From Christensenellaceae bacterium (GTDB lineage Bacteria > Bacillota > Clostridia > Christensenellales > Borkfalkiaceae), in contig CAQTYU010000001.1 of NCBI GenBank assembly GCA_948890655.1, positions 62,001-126,000 of the forward strand: 64,000 nucleotides of DNA, given 5' to 3'. Made by a program: the position numbers and the translations under genes. Position 1 is the first letter of the stretch. Every line of letters begins with the position of its first letter. Below, piece after piece: positions 63,999 to 64,000 of the stretch. A model generated the notes under the pieces. It did no database searches. It was not told the DNA's origin and was given only the letters and a program-made list of their open reading frames with translations.

Positions 63999-64000
63999 AT

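Overview
The window looks like the chromosome of an endospore-forming, anaerobic member of the Clostridia, probably an uncultured gut lineage; I cannot name the species. The evidence is a sporulation gene set (spoVB, yabP, yabQ, cwlD, and a sigH-like gene next to rlmB and mrnC), a Gram-positive pyr operon with pyrDB and pyrK, pyruvate formate-lyase, an McsA-McsB-ClpC protein quality-control operon, NHEJ genes, and large surface proteins anchored by a C-terminal membrane helix. Intergenic DNA is dense in intrinsic terminators and in several families of short interspersed repeats.

Layout. 1-1214 is the right end of an integrated element: it ends in the 3' half of a tRNA-Thr(CGT) gene and carries a uracil-DNA-glycosylase-like gene. 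1308-2719 holds a SPOR-like protein and a polysaccharide deacetylase. 2821-9224 is a pyrimidine operon on the minus strand (pyrB-C-F-K-membrane protein-D-E) with a terminator in its leader. 9230-13541 carries a phosphoesterase, a Cys-rich/LysM pair, spoVB and two half-size TauE/SafE proteins. 13653-18020 encodes a 1455-residue lipoprotein. 18187-26120 has RNA methyltransferase, exonuclease, glycosyltransferase-like, serS and P-type ATPase genes. 26347-35372 has two XRE-regulator/small-protein modules around gyrA, gyrB, a zinc peptidase, ppx, divIC, yabQ and yabP. 35558-43920 is a housekeeping run (typA, gpsA, recR, ybaB, dnaX, sigH, rlmB, mrnC, cwlD). 44218-47729 has a dead fragment of a surface protein, then pflB and pflA behind a leader terminator. 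47822-53823 has clpC-mcsB-mcsA and a NifU-like/GGGtGRT pair.

The most interesting part is 53824-60567, an accessory island. It starts just after the intact GGGtGRT gene and ends at a second, decayed copy of that gene's 3' end. It carries arrays of short repeats that resemble transposon ends, a 36-codon remnant of a tyrosine integrase, two small lipoproteins, a 106-bp inverted-repeat element, and a DNA-repair cluster: Ku, a LigD-type ligase, a rhodanese, a SRAP/YedK protein, a Y-family polymerase and a small polymerase-linked protein. Five of these repair-cluster genes start at the pentamer GTATG, and Ku and the polymerase share a CATAC-N5-GTATG inverted repeat over the start codon.

Other threads are probable leaderless promoters, two A AAA AAG slippery heptamers in dnaX, a repeat that supplies the start of yabQ, and a repeat read through inside ppx. 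The window closes with a repeat-rich surface protein (61143 onward) that continues beyond the right edge. All functional calls rest on motifs recognised by eye; no database search was run.
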